DNA of 52,276 nucleotides. Origin: a virus. Both the position numbers and the translations under genes were made by a program. The stretch is from IMG/VR virus record IMGVR_UViG_3300047552_000486, positions 1 to 52,276 of that record; one strand, 5' to 3'. Shown here piece after piece: positions 8,465-16,240 of the stretch. Numbering within the stretch: the stretch's first letter is position 1; each line of letters opens with the position of its first letter. The notes beneath the pieces are model-generated. The model did not search any database, had not been told where the DNA came from, and saw nothing but the letters and a program-made list of their open reading frames with translations.

Positions 8465-8479
8465 TCTAGGGCTGTCCAA

Positions 8480-9358
8480 TTAGATACGGCGCTTAACTGT
8501 CTTGCGAGACTCAGCTACTGGACTCTTTGACTTGCCTGGATCTTCGTTCTTCGGTGCTGGTGCTTTTGTTTTGAAAGCAGTCTTGCCGGCATTGCCACCA
8601 ACTTTGTTGATGTTACCGAAGTCTTCTTCGCCTTGGCCTTTAGTAGCATAGTTACTTGGCTTCTTAGCACTTGTAGGAACACTTTCTGCGCCATCGAATT
8701 GTACTGGCTTGCCGCCTGTTTCTAGACGCTTAGGGTTTTGTAGGGTTGGACTCTTTGTTTGATCGCCGTTGTCACCCATCTTGCCAAACTTGTCGTATGT
8801 CTTACCACCGACTTGCTTTAGCTGAACAGATTCCATCATCTCGTCGCCTAGGTCTTCTTCACCTTCTTCGTCGCCGAATTCGTCGCCTAGGTCTTCTTCA
8901 CCACCAAAGTCAGCTTCGTCGTCGCCACCGAATTCTTCTTCACTGTCAGCGTTAGTTGACATTTCAGATTCGAATTCAGCCATTAATTGTTCTAGCTTGT
9001 CTTCTAGATCGACAACGCGGTCTTCTAGGTCTTCTTCATCCATACCTTCACCAGCGTCAACTGCATCTAGGTCTTCGTCGCCGAATCCTTCTACGCCTTC
9101 TTCGTCTTCAGCACCGAATTCTTCTTCGCCGCCAAAGTCTTCGCCTTCTTCTTCGAATTCTTCTGTCATGCCAGATTCTTCTTCGCTACTGATGGTATCG
9201 ATCTCGTCGAATAGGTTACCAACGGCGTCTTCACCGATGATAGATTCATAGATTTCACGTGATTTCTCAACAATGATATCGTGGAACAACTGGTCTGCTG
9301 TTGCGTGGTCTTCGTTTACGATCAGATCGATCAAACGGTCAAATTTTGCTGCACTCAT
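8480..9358 (-). CDS. Acidic prohead core protein (gp68-like)
   Basis: A 292-residue protein in the position of T4 gene 68 (between 67 and 21), about twice the T4 length (141). The N-terminus MSAAKFDRLIDLIVNEDHAT then FHDIIVEKSREIYES resembles gp68-type core proteins of cyanophage-like phages. Residues about 55-175 are a low-complexity acidic tract of Glu, Asp, Gly and Phe (EEFGAEDEEGVEGFGDED and similar). The C-terminal 110 residues are basic and proline-rich, ending SRKTVKRRI. The DNA of the acidic tract is repetitive and prone to length change. It has its own perfect late promoter (9393-9400) and a strong AGGAGA site. A role as internal head core protein is inferred from position and charge. 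Confidence 0.8.
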   Translation of the reverse strand: MSAAKFDRLIDLIVNEDHATADQLFHDIIVEKSREIYESIIGEDAVGNLFDEIDTISSEEESGMTEEFEEEGEDFGGEEEFGAEDEEGVEGFGDEDLDAVDAGEGMDEEDLEDRVVDLEDKLEQLMAEFESEMSTNADSEEEFGGDDEADFGGEEDLGDEFGDEEGEEDLGDEMMESVQLKQVGGKTYDKFGKMGDNGDQTKSPTLQNPKRLETGGKPVQFDGAESVPTSAKKPSNYATKGQGEEDFGNINKVGGNAGKTAFKTKAPAPKNEDPGKSKSPVAESRKTVKRRI

Positions 9359-9392
9359 TTAAGTCTCCTATAGGTTAATGACTGTGTTATTT

Positions 9393-9400
9393 TATTTATA
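9393..9400 (-). promoter_or_regulatory. Perfect T4-type late promoter (TATAAATA)
   Basis: Exact consensus read leftward. The predicted RNA start, near 9386, gives a 28-base leader containing AGGAGA before the ATG at 9358. Confidence 0.85.
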
Positions 9401-9414
9401 GCGTAATGATAAAT

Positions 9415-9438
9415 TCGACTCAAAATAGTCGATTTTTT
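9415..9438. terminator. Hairpin between the two small core-protein genes
   Basis: TCGACT, a 6-base loop and AGTCGA, followed on the plus strand by six T. On the minus strand it follows the stop of the 75-residue gene at 9453 and precedes the late promoter of the next gene, but the T-tract on that side is weak. It may attenuate leftward read-through or block antisense rightward RNA. Confidence 0.5.
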
Positions 9439-9452
9439 AGCATTTTGTGGTG

Positions 9453-9680
9453 TTATAGTCCTGGGACGGCTGGTTCTGCCGGTGGTTGATATTGTTTTCT
9501 GAGTTTTTCACGCTCAATTGCTCGTTCAAAAGATTCCACTTCCTTCATTTTGCGAAGTTTATTAATCATGCTCAGAGTCAATTTTGACTTACGAACTTCG
9601 CCCCACTTAGGACGAGAGTTGTCTTCCTCGGTGTCGTGGTATGAATTGTCTTTTGGTTCAGTAAATTCTCTTATTAACAT
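9453..9680 (-). CDS. Small prohead core protein (gp67 position)
   Basis: A 75-residue protein directly after the portal gene, where T4 has gene 67 (80 residues). It has MLIREFTEPKDN, then a charged helical middle (KLTLSMINKLRKMKEVESFE) and a proline-rich tail ending AEPAVPGL. Sequence resemblance to T4 gp67 is not obvious by eye, so the assignment rests on size, charge and order. The start is preceded within 5 bases by GATAAATA and has no clear Shine-Dalgarno site, so it is probably read mainly by ribosomes coming from the portal gene 14 bp upstream. Confidence 0.65.
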   Translation of the reverse strand: MLIREFTEPKDNSYHDTEEDNSRPKWGEVRKSKLTLSMINKLRKMKEVESFERAIEREKLRKQYQPPAEPAVPGL

Positions 9681-9694
9681 CTTTTATTTATCGC

Positions 9695-11473
9695 TTATAG
9701 TCCGCCTGGAGCTGGCGGTTGCCCAGCCATGTTCTGAACTGGAGGCATCATGCCAGGAGCATCAGGTTGAGCACCAGGCTCGGTACCAGGTTGTCCGTTG
9801 AGATCACCATTGGCTTCCATTTCGTCGCCCATCTCAAGATCACCTTCAACATCAGCTGAAGACAATCCGATGCCACGAAGGTCACTGCCTTTTGGCTTTT
9901 CTTCTGTTGGCTCAATTCGCTCTTCTTCCCACAACTTCTGATTCTCTTTGATCTCTTCTTGTGACAGACCTAGGAAGCGTTCCATACAAAAGCGAGTAGA
10001 CATATAAGGCAGAGCCGCTAGTGTGGTGAATGTACCAACACGCGCGGTGTCGATCTCAGCTTGACGGTAGCTGGCAAAGTTTTGTGGTGGATTAAACTTG
10101 ATGTCAAAGATAGATGCATCAATGTTGAAGCCTCTCCATCGCATAAACAATTTGAATTCTTCATTTAGTTTACGAGAGATATATTTTTGCAGGCGCTCAC
10201 AGTATTGATTGAAGCGGAATTCTTGAATCATGGCAGTGCCAACACGACCATCGCTCATTGGTGTTGGTTGATCATCTGGGCCAGTTGGTAAATAAGAACT
10301 AGGGATTCTGAGACCACGAGCTAGACGGTTGTTGAACCAACGAAGATCACTGATTTCGTTTATATTTTGACCGCCTGGTAATACTTCCACAGAAGAGCCA
10401 CGGCCATCGCTGTTAACAGGGAAGAAGAAGTCTTCGTTTGTTGACATTGGCGAATAAGTGGCGTCGATATTACTGCCACCGCCAGATGTTGTTGGAATTC
10501 TGCGTTGATGAATCTCATCTTTGATTCTGTTTACAAAACTCATTGCCATATGGCTTGGCATATTACCAACGTCAATCTTAAACACTCTGCGTTCTGGGGC
10601 ACGAGCGATACGATAAATGAGCACCGCGTCTTCTAGTAGTTCTTTTTGTTTGAATACTTTGAAGATGTTTTCTAATATAGATTGTCCAAACGGCCAGTGT
10701 TGATCAAGACCTTCTGTTAATGACAAGTGAACTACGTGACGCGCATCGATAGCAGCTTCATTGATGTTAGATGCAAAGCGTGAGCCAGATGTACTTGATG
10801 ACGATGGAGCTTGATAACCTTGAGGTGAACCGCCGCCGCCAACTCCGCCTAAGCCGGTACTACCTTGAGAGAAGTCGGAAGTTGTTTTTGTTGCTACAGT
10901 TAAGTTTTGCAGATTGAAGTTAAGGTCACGAACTACGTATTGCTCAGGCTCTTTACCTTCGCTCTCGTTCACAATTACTTTAACAACTTTTACCATGTCC
11001 ACCCAGTAGAGCTTGAATGTTTCTGGGTCACGAATGAATACTTGATCGCCGTACTTCATTGTGTTACGGAACAATTTGAAGGCGCGAGTGTCGAATTCAT
11101 TTAACTTGCACCACTGGTACAATTGTTTGCCAACTAACTCAACTTCAGTTTGTGTTGGGTTACCATTAAACTTAATGTCGAATGGTGTGCCGTTGTATTC
11201 GTTTTCTTGAGTACTGAATTCTGATAAGATATCCAGACACGCATTGACTTCTGGGTCAGCGTCCATCATCTCGTAGGCATTGTATCTTTCGACACGGTTA
11301 GGATGGCCCGCATAAATTTCAGGTAGACGAGACTGGTAATTGCGGAATGCAAAGTCGTTTGTGTTTGATGGTGGGGTGCCTGACGATTGATTGTTCCAAT
11401 TCCCTGGCGCAGCTGCACCTGAGATTGGGCTCATGTTGCCAGTGTGGTTGGTGAATCTTTTTTTGAGTGTCAT
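9695..11473 (-). CDS. gp20: Portal vertex protein gp20
   Basis: A 592-residue portal protein (T4 gp20 has 524). Family blocks include YNAYEMMDADPEVNACLDIL, ALLIYRIARAPERRVF-like text (here VLIYRIARAPERRVFKIDVG, then NMPSHMA), LPGGQNINEISDLRWFNNRL and LPTGPDDQPTPMSDGRVG. The N-terminal 40 residues are Gly/Ser/Asn-rich, and the C-terminal 70 are acidic then Pro/Gly-rich (GQPPAPGGL), both probably disordered. Twelve copies form the head's DNA entry ring, the docking site of terminase and neck, and the nucleus for head assembly. An AATAAATA motif lies just before the start, but the gene follows the tape-measure gene by only 14 bp, so co-transcription is likely. Confidence 0.96.
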   Translation of the reverse strand: MTLKKRFTNHTGNMSPISGAAAPGNWNNQSSGTPPSNTNDFAFRNYQSRLPEIYAGHPNRVERYNAYEMMDADPEVNACLDILSEFSTQENEYNGTPFDIKFNGNPTQTEVELVGKQLYQWCKLNEFDTRAFKLFRNTMKYGDQVFIRDPETFKLYWVDMVKVVKVIVNESEGKEPEQYVVRDLNFNLQNLTVATKTTSDFSQGSTGLGGVGGGGSPQGYQAPSSSSTSGSRFASNINEAAIDARHVVHLSLTEGLDQHWPFGQSILENIFKVFKQKELLEDAVLIYRIARAPERRVFKIDVGNMPSHMAMSFVNRIKDEIHQRRIPTTSGGGSNIDATYSPMSTNEDFFFPVNSDGRGSSVEVLPGGQNINEISDLRWFNNRLARGLRIPSSYLPTGPDDQPTPMSDGRVGTAMIQEFRFNQYCERLQKYISRKLNEEFKLFMRWRGFNIDASIFDIKFNPPQNFASYRQAEIDTARVGTFTTLAALPYMSTRFCMERFLGLSQEEIKENQKLWEEERIEPTEEKPKGSDLRGIGLSSADVEGDLEMGDEMEANGDLNGQPGTEPGAQPDAPGMMPPVQNMAGQPPAPGGL

Positions 11474-11487
11474 GGTTGTCTTATTTA

Positions 11488-14400
11488 TTAGGAGAGGGCG
11501 TTGACTAGTTTTTTGTTGTAGTTGTTGCCGTCATCAAGTAGATTGATTACTTCATCCAATCTAGATATCATCTGACCAAACATAGTCATCATCGCATCGT
11601 ATGATTTGTCATTGTCGTTGCTGGCAGTTCCTAGTGGCGACTTAGTTACTTCAGTGCTGTTAACTGGTTTAACCTCTTCTTCACCGTGCATCTCTACCAG
11701 ATAGCCAGAAGAAGGACCTTTGAAGATACCGCCAGTACGCGCTTGTTCAAAGTGAACTGGGTCTTTGTCAGGGAATGGCTGCTTGAGACCAGCTGCTTTA
11801 AGAGCAGTCAACGCATCACTATCGCCCTTGCCTTGCTGAATGTCTACTGCGTTACCCAATTCATGTTTACTGGTCCCTGGCTTAGCCACCAACATACCAG
11901 TTGGACCTATGCCCTCACGGCCAGCTTTAACAGTTTCATCCCACAGACGCTGTTGGTCTTCAGAATCACGCACCGCGCTATTGACTTTTAATTTCTTATT
12001 GGTCTTTTTAAAGTAATCATTTGCTGCTACTAGCACGCGCTCACGCAATCCTAGATCCAGTTTAGCAAAGTGTTCTCTATCACCGCTCTTGTCACCAAAG
12101 TCCAAAACTTTTTCTGGAGTGATTACTTCTCTGTCAGCAGTCTTACTACTGATAGCTGATGCAGCACCAGCTTCGATAGCAACAGATGCGAACTCTTGTT
12201 GAGCAGCTTTAGTCGCGCTTGCCGATGCCGACTTCAGTTTAATTTCTTTTTGTTCTTTGCTTAGAGATTTATCATCATTGATTTTGGCATGCGACTCTTT
12301 GATTAGCGCTTCTTTTCTAGCGGTGTACGCCGCGTGTTGCGTTGCATCTTTCTTTTTAAACGCTTCTTCGTTCCATGAGGAAGATACATTGGTCAATGCC
12401 GCTTCTTTAGACGCAGCTTTTTCTTTTTCGTTTTTCTCTTTTAGATATTTGTCAGCGCCTATACCATACCATCTGGCCATTAACGGCGCATTCTCTAATT
12501 CTTTTCTGCGTTGCGCGTATGCAGATTGACGATCTTCAGGACTCAATTCGGCCATAGATGACATATCATCAGCTGACTTAGTTGATTCGTTGTTTACACC
12601 ATCAACTTTAATATCACCGCCAGTAACGCCTTTTGCACCAACAACTTTAGAGAATGTATCAACAGCGTTAGTAAATGCTTTTGCCGCCTTCTCGTGTAGT
12701 TGCGCAGCGCCGTTGAATGTCTTTACAACAGCGTCCATCTTTTGACCTGCTGCCTGCTGTGCGCGATTGGCATCTACCATCAAACCAGTGTCTTTGTCAC
12801 CACTGTACATCTTCTGACCTTGCTCGGTCTTTAGGAAGTCTTCTATTGCGTTTTTACCAGTAAAGCCAGCTTTAGAGGCGCCTTCTGCTAATGCCTTTTG
12901 TCTTAGTTGGAAGTCATCTGCTTTAGCAATGCTAGTTTGCATCGAGTCGATCTTACCAATATACTTGTTTAGACCCGCAAATGTTTTTTGATTATCACGT
13001 GTTGCATTCGCAGCAGCATCGAACATCTCACCCATTGATTCTTTACTGAGCGTGTTGTCGAGGTCATACTGGCGCATCGCCGCTTGTGATTGTTTTGTAT
13101 ATGCGCCACCCGCAGCGTATTGAAGAACACCAGCTGCGCCTTCTTCGTCGCCAGATGCCTTCAACATACCAGCTAACTTTTGTGCCTTCTCTAGACGCTT
13201 AATTTCTTTTTCATCGTTGTTGTTACGAGCTTCAATGAGCGCGGCGCGATGACGATCATCTGCCATAGCTATCTCACGAGCTTCCATTTGCTCTTTGCGA
13301 GTTGTGCCAGTCATCTGAGCAGCTAAGTCTAATTCTTTGACGAACTCAGCGCTGCCTTCCATGAGCTTCTTTGTGTTGTTTAATTGAAGCTGACCTGTAC
13401 GCGCTTGTAGACTCATGTACTCAAGTGCACTGTCACGTTGCTCTTCAGCCGTAACACCAAGCATCTCAAGACTTCTACCAACATCACTCTTGTATAATCC
13501 ACCAGCAACTTCAGCAAATGCCTTACTGCCTTGAGCGGCAGTCGCACCAAACATCTTCAACGTCTTGGCGTTTGTCGATAGTAACTTGTTATACTCATCG
13601 ATCTGATCCATTGTCATGCCGAGAGTTTGCACACCCTCGAACACGTCGGTCATACCACGAACACCAGATACACCAGCCTTACTCAAGTCATTGAATGTTT
13701 TAAATAGTTTATCAGATTGTTCAGCCGCAAGTTTGTTAAACTTCAGCGCCAGTTCACCAGCAGCACTAGCGCCTTTGATAAGCATACCAGCTAATGCGAC
13801 ACCAGCTTTGACTAAGATGCCTCCTGGAACAAACATCGACGCAAACGTGATGATGTTACCGATCATGTCGCCAAATTCCAACACCGGCTTAGCCAGGGAT
13901 TCAATCGCGTTCGCTGATGCTACAGCACCGCGTTCACCTTTGTAGATGGCAGCGCTGTATTGAGTCAGAGACTTTGTAACACCCTCAGCCGCAGCGCCGA
14001 GACCACGTAGCGTTAACTGCGCTGCGTTTGAGTTACCAGCTAAGTCGTAGAGTTTGTCCTTTAGGAACGACCCGTTGCCACTCAGCTGCTTCATCGAATC
14101 AAACCACTCAGCGCTACTAGACTTAGAAGCCGCCTGATGATCACGCATCGCTTTTGATAGGTTGCGAGTGTTTTCTAAGCGCTCTTTATTGGCTTTGTAG
14201 TATTCCTCGTCCTGCCCAGTAATCTTCTTGCGTAAGTCGTGATACGCCTGCTCACGCTTCTGGTATTCGTCCATGGCCGTTGTATGGGCCTTGGTAGACT
14301 TTGTATCAGCTTCAGTCGCGTCAGTAGCTGCCTTGGTGGACTTGGTGCTCTCCTCCTGGCGCTTCATCGACTTTTCAATCGCAGCGTTAAAGTCGTCCAG

Positions 14401-14580
14401 CGATTTGTCTTGTTTCTTGGCACTCCGTTCCGATTTGTCCAGTTTAGTGCCCAGAACTCCAAGAGCAGCGACAACCTTCTCTGTCCCAGAATTGAACGCG
14501 CCACCAGATCTCATGGTATCGTTAAATATCTTGAACTGTTCAACTAATTGTCTAAACTCTGCTTCGCTAATGTTGTCCAT
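11488..14580 (-). CDS. Tail tape-measure-like protein with an M15 D,D-peptidase domain
   Basis: A 1,030-residue protein. Residues 1-170 are charged coiled coil. About 215-285 are hydrophobic and glycine-rich (MFVPGGILVKAGVALAGMLI). A long helical body follows. Near 865-945 lies a D,D-carboxypeptidase-like (M15/VanY) domain: SAVRDSEDQQRLWDE, the zinc motif SKHELGNAVD (904-913) and the last ligand in DPVHFE (H943). Next comes GGIFKGPSSGYLVEMHG (about 950-966), a motif common near the end of tape-measure proteins, and a helical tail. In known phages such proteins set tail length and can carry peptidoglycan-cutting domains. Position beside the portal gene differs from T4, where the tape measure gp29 lies in the hub cluster. 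The start has GGAGGA very close to the ATG. It could instead be a separate tail-associated protein; tape-measure role is inference. Confidence 0.8.
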   Translation of the reverse strand: MDNISEAEFRQLVEQFKIFNDTMRSGGAFNSGTEKVVAALGVLGTKLDKSERSAKKQDKSLDDFNAAIEKSMKRQEESTKSTKAATDATEADTKSTKAHTTAMDEYQKREQAYHDLRKKITGQDEEYYKANKERLENTRNLSKAMRDHQAASKSSSAEWFDSMKQLSGNGSFLKDKLYDLAGNSNAAQLTLRGLGAAAEGVTKSLTQYSAAIYKGERGAVASANAIESLAKPVLEFGDMIGNIITFASMFVPGGILVKAGVALAGMLIKGASAAGELALKFNKLAAEQSDKLFKTFNDLSKAGVSGVRGMTDVFEGVQTLGMTMDQIDEYNKLLSTNAKTLKMFGATAAQGSKAFAEVAGGLYKSDVGRSLEMLGVTAEEQRDSALEYMSLQARTGQLQLNNTKKLMEGSAEFVKELDLAAQMTGTTRKEQMEAREIAMADDRHRAALIEARNNNDEKEIKRLEKAQKLAGMLKASGDEEGAAGVLQYAAGGAYTKQSQAAMRQYDLDNTLSKESMGEMFDAAANATRDNQKTFAGLNKYIGKIDSMQTSIAKADDFQLRQKALAEGASKAGFTGKNAIEDFLKTEQGQKMYSGDKDTGLMVDANRAQQAAGQKMDAVVKTFNGAAQLHEKAAKAFTNAVDTFSKVVGAKGVTGGDIKVDGVNNESTKSADDMSSMAELSPEDRQSAYAQRRKELENAPLMARWYGIGADKYLKEKNEKEKAASKEAALTNVSSSWNEEAFKKKDATQHAAYTARKEALIKESHAKINDDKSLSKEQKEIKLKSASASATKAAQQEFASVAIEAGAASAISSKTADREVITPEKVLDFGDKSGDREHFAKLDLGLRERVLVAANDYFKKTNKKLKVNSAVRDSEDQQRLWDETVKAGREGIGPTGMLVAKPGTSKHELGNAVDIQQGKGDSDALTALKAAGLKQPFPDKDPVHFEQARTGGIFKGPSSGYLVEMHGEEEVKPVNSTEVTKSPLGTASNDNDKSYDAMMTMFGQMISRLDEVINLLDDGNNYNKKLVNALS

Positions 14581-14594
14581 CGGTCCTCCGCCGT

Positions 14595-14602
14595 GCTAAA
14601 TA
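14595..14602 (+). promoter_or_regulatory. Late promoter for the hub genes (GCTAAATA)
   Basis: A TAAATA-type element reading right; predicted RNA start near 14609, giving a leader with AAGGAG before the ATG at 14657. It forms an inverted pair with the element at 14619-14626. Confidence 0.5.
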
Positions 14603-14618
14603 TGCACATGTGACACTA

Positions 14619-14626
14619 TATTTAGT
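14619..14626 (-). promoter_or_regulatory. Late promoter for the tape-measure/portal unit (ACTAAATA)
   Basis: A TAAATA-type element reading left; predicted RNA start near 14612, before the ATG at 14580. It faces and crosses the rightward element at 14595-14602. Confidence 0.5.
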
Positions 14627-14656
14627 CACCCAAAACTCAACAAGGAGATCCTCAAC

Positions 14657-15487
14657 ATGAGTAACGACAATAACCCACTTAAAGCGTATTTCAGACGCCC
14701 TGCTATCTACTTCAAGCTACCATCAGGTTCGAAGTACTATGCTGACGGCGTAGTAGATACACCACCAAACGGTGAACTACCAGTCTATCCAATGACTTCA
14801 ATAGACGAATTGACTATCAGAACACCAGACGCCCTATTTAACGGCGCCGCCGTAGTAGACGTAATCAAAAGCTGTATCCCAGCTATCAAAGACCCGTGGA
14901 AGCTCAATGATATCGACTTAGAAGCTATCATTATTGCGATCAGAGCAGCTTCCGTAGATGGTAAGATTGAAATTGCATCAACATGCCCATCTTGTAAAGA
15001 AGATGCTACGTATGACATCGACCTTATGCGTCTACTGGTTACCAAGCGTGACGTAGACTACACTACACCACTCAATCTTGATGAATTAGTATTCCAATTC
15101 CGTCCACTCACGTTTGCCCAAAGCAACGCTAACGCAATGAAGCAGTTCGAAGTTCAACGAATGCTAGCCCAAGTTGATGGTGCGCCCGAAGGAGACGATA
15201 AACAGCAACTTATGAAGGAATGTGTGTCCCAACTCAATTCGATGCTCCTAGACGTTATAGCCGAGACCATTGAGAGTATCGCTACACCAGAAACAGTCGT
15301 CACTGATCCAGTATTCATCCGCGAGTTCTTAGCCGAATGTGACACAAAGACGAACACCAAGATTAAAGAGTTCAGTGCCAAGCTCAAAACAGCTAACGAC
15401 ACACCTCCTATTAAGATTGAATGTATCCACTGTCACCATGAGTATGAGCAACAACTGATCCTGAACTTCACAAGTTTTTTCGCCTAA
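14657..15487 (+). CDS. gp26: Baseplate hub assembly protein (gp26-like)
   Basis: A 276-residue protein with a strong AAGGAG site. The opening NPLKAYFRRPAIYFKLPSGS then KYY is characteristic of the T4 gp26-type baseplate family. Two CxxC pairs (C110-x2-C113 and C256-x2-C259) probably form one zinc site. The middle is helical. In T4, gp26 takes part in assembly of the central hub. The next gene starts 11 bp after its stop with no clear ribosome site, so the two are translationally linked and end at one terminator. T4 gp26 is 208 residues, so this one is longer. The zinc site and the opening motif are seen directly; the hub role comes from family knowledge. Confidence 0.78.
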   Translation: MSNDNNPLKAYFRRPAIYFKLPSGSKYYADGVVDTPPNGELPVYPMTSIDELTIRTPDALFNGAAVVDVIKSCIPAIKDPWKLNDIDLEAIIIAIRAASVDGKIEIASTCPSCKEDATYDIDLMRLLVTKRDVDYTTPLNLDELVFQFRPLTFAQSNANAMKQFEVQRMLAQVDGAPEGDDKQQLMKECVSQLNSMLLDVIAETIESIATPETVVTDPVFIREFLAECDTKTNTKIKEFSAKLKTANDTPPIKIECIHCHHEYEQQLILNFTSFFA

Positions 15488-15498
15488 GACTTCTCTAT

Positions 15499-15711
15499 AT
15501 GAGCGATGAAGAGATAGAGAAGTTTCTTGAATGGCATGTCGCTCAGCAAGGCATAGTAAGAGCTAACGCAGCAAAGATAAGTTGGTACATGCGTGGTGGT
15601 TTAAGTTACACGGATGCACTGAACATGAGTTCAAGTGAGATTGATAACATCAACGCCCTTATCGATGACAACTTAGAGACTACTAAGAAGTCGGGCTTGC
15701 CATTCTTCTGA
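15499..15711 (+). CDS. Small hub-operon protein (gp51-like candidate)
   Basis: A 70-residue protein, MSDEEIEKFLEWHVAQQGIV onwards, with the central text SWYMRGGLSYTDALNMS and the ending ETTKKSGLPFF. This pattern (a YxxAL(N/Y)MS turn, then a helix ending TKKTGLPFF) fits small proteins found after gp26-like genes in T4-like phages, often named gp51-like hub assembly catalysts. T4 gp51 itself is longer (249 residues), so the name is tentative. It depends on coupling to the preceding gene and is followed by a strong terminator. Confidence 0.7.
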   Translation: MSDEEIEKFLEWHVAQQGIVRANAAKISWYMRGGLSYTDALNMSSSEIDNINALIDDNLETTKKSGLPFF

Positions 15712-15727
15712 TTTAACTCAGAACTAC

Positions 15728-15750
15728 AAGAGCACCTTCGGGTGCTTTTT
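15728..15750 (+). terminator. Rho-independent terminator after the hub genes
   Basis: AGCACC, a TTCG loop, GGTGCT and a run of T (15746-15750), extended by A-T pairs at the base of the stem. It separates the hub pair from the non-coding region. Confidence 0.9.
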
Positions 15751-15772
15751 GTTGGTCTATACATGGAGTACA

Positions 15773-15835
15773 TGGTGCTACGCACGTGTGTATTTTATAG
15801 ATTCTTCATCCGCTCTTGGTGCTACGCACGTGTGT
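15773..15835. repeat. Two 19-bp direct repeats
   Basis: TGGTGCTACGCACGTGTGT is found identically at 15773-15791 and 15817-15835, 44 bp apart start to start (about four helical turns). Each contains the near-palindrome ACGCACGTGTGT. Confidence 0.85.
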
Positions 15836-15852
15836 CATTCAGTGTCCATTAC

Positions 15853-15929
15853 GTGTGGTACCCGTCTTCGACGAGTACACACAATTTACTTCGTTTGCTC
15901 CGGCTATCGCCTACGCATACTCGTAAATT
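15853..15929. other. Two adjacent hairpins
   Basis: Hairpin 1 (15853-15882): GTGTGgTACcCGTC, loop TTC, GACGaGTACACAC. Hairpin 2 (15883-15929): AATTTAC pairs with GTAAATT, inner short stems GT-TGC/GCA-AC and GGC/GCC, loop TATC. They abut exactly, suggesting a folded RNA or a recognition structure in DNA. Confidence 0.55.
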
Positions 15930-16007
15930 ACTTCTTTTTCAGTTCCATAGCAGTCAATTTATCCATTTTATAACTAGTAAATCAGCAAGATATATGAGTT
16001 CACCTTA

Positions 16008-16029
16008 ATACACACCATATACACACCAT
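16008..16029. repeat. Tandem 11-bp repeat (ATACACACCAT x2)
   Basis: Perfect head-to-tail copies at 16008-16018 and 16019-16029, running directly into the first 18-bp repeat. Confidence 0.8.
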
Positions 16030-16132
16030 AGTGCTATACTTCCGAGAATGATTTCGCAATATAGTAGATTACTTTACGCAAAAATGTGAATAATTCGTCA
16101 AAAACCGTGTACTTATAGTGCGATACTTCCGA
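16028..16132. repeat. Two 18-bp iteron-like repeats
   Basis: ATAGTGCTATACTTCCGA (16028-16045) and ATAGTGCGATACTTCCGA (16115-16132) differ at one base and are 87 bp apart. Both are followed within a few bases by GATTTC, with a 3-base length difference. They could be protein-binding iterons or operators; TATACT inside the first also resembles a -10 box without a -35. Confidence 0.7.
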
Positions 16133-16178
16133 CGATTTCTGTGTATAACTTTGTGACTTTTCGGTTGATCCAAAATGC

Positions 16179-16208
16179 TTGATTTTTTTGATATTTTTAG
16201 TTTAAAAT
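16179..16208 (+). promoter_or_regulatory. Weak candidate promoter for the polymerase-like gene
   Basis: TTGATT (16179-16184), an 18-bp spacer and TAAAAT (16203-16208). It overlaps AATGCTTGA (16174-16182), which resembles a T4 middle-promoter MotA box. The region is so A/T-rich that chance matches are likely. Confidence 0.3.
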
Positions 16209-16240
16209 AGCGAGACTATAACTCCGATTTAACAATTTAA

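Larger units (their letters stand above)
15751..16240. other. Structured non-coding region, origin candidate
   Basis: 490 bp without a credible gene lies between a terminator and the polymerase-like gene. It holds two 19-bp direct repeats, two hairpins, an 11-bp tandem repeat, two long near-identical 18-bp repeats and an A/T-rich stretch (16141-16240). Open frames here are short, start at weak codons and run through the repeats. Repeats plus an A/T-rich stretch before a putative replication gene is the layout of iteron-type origins; this is inference. Confidence 0.5.

Noticed and set aside
8465-8479. TTG at 8479 as start of gp21
   Set aside because: An ATG five codons later gives the length and N-terminus expected for gp21; TTG has no better ribosome site. 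Not fully excluded.
15883-15929. Possible tRNA
   Set aside because: The 7-bp closing stem resembles an acceptor stem, but only about 33 bases lie inside and there is no D or T arm.
15742-16008. Two short plus-strand frames after the hub terminator
   Set aside because: They begin in or just after the terminator, run through the direct repeats and hairpins, and show unnatural composition for a protein.
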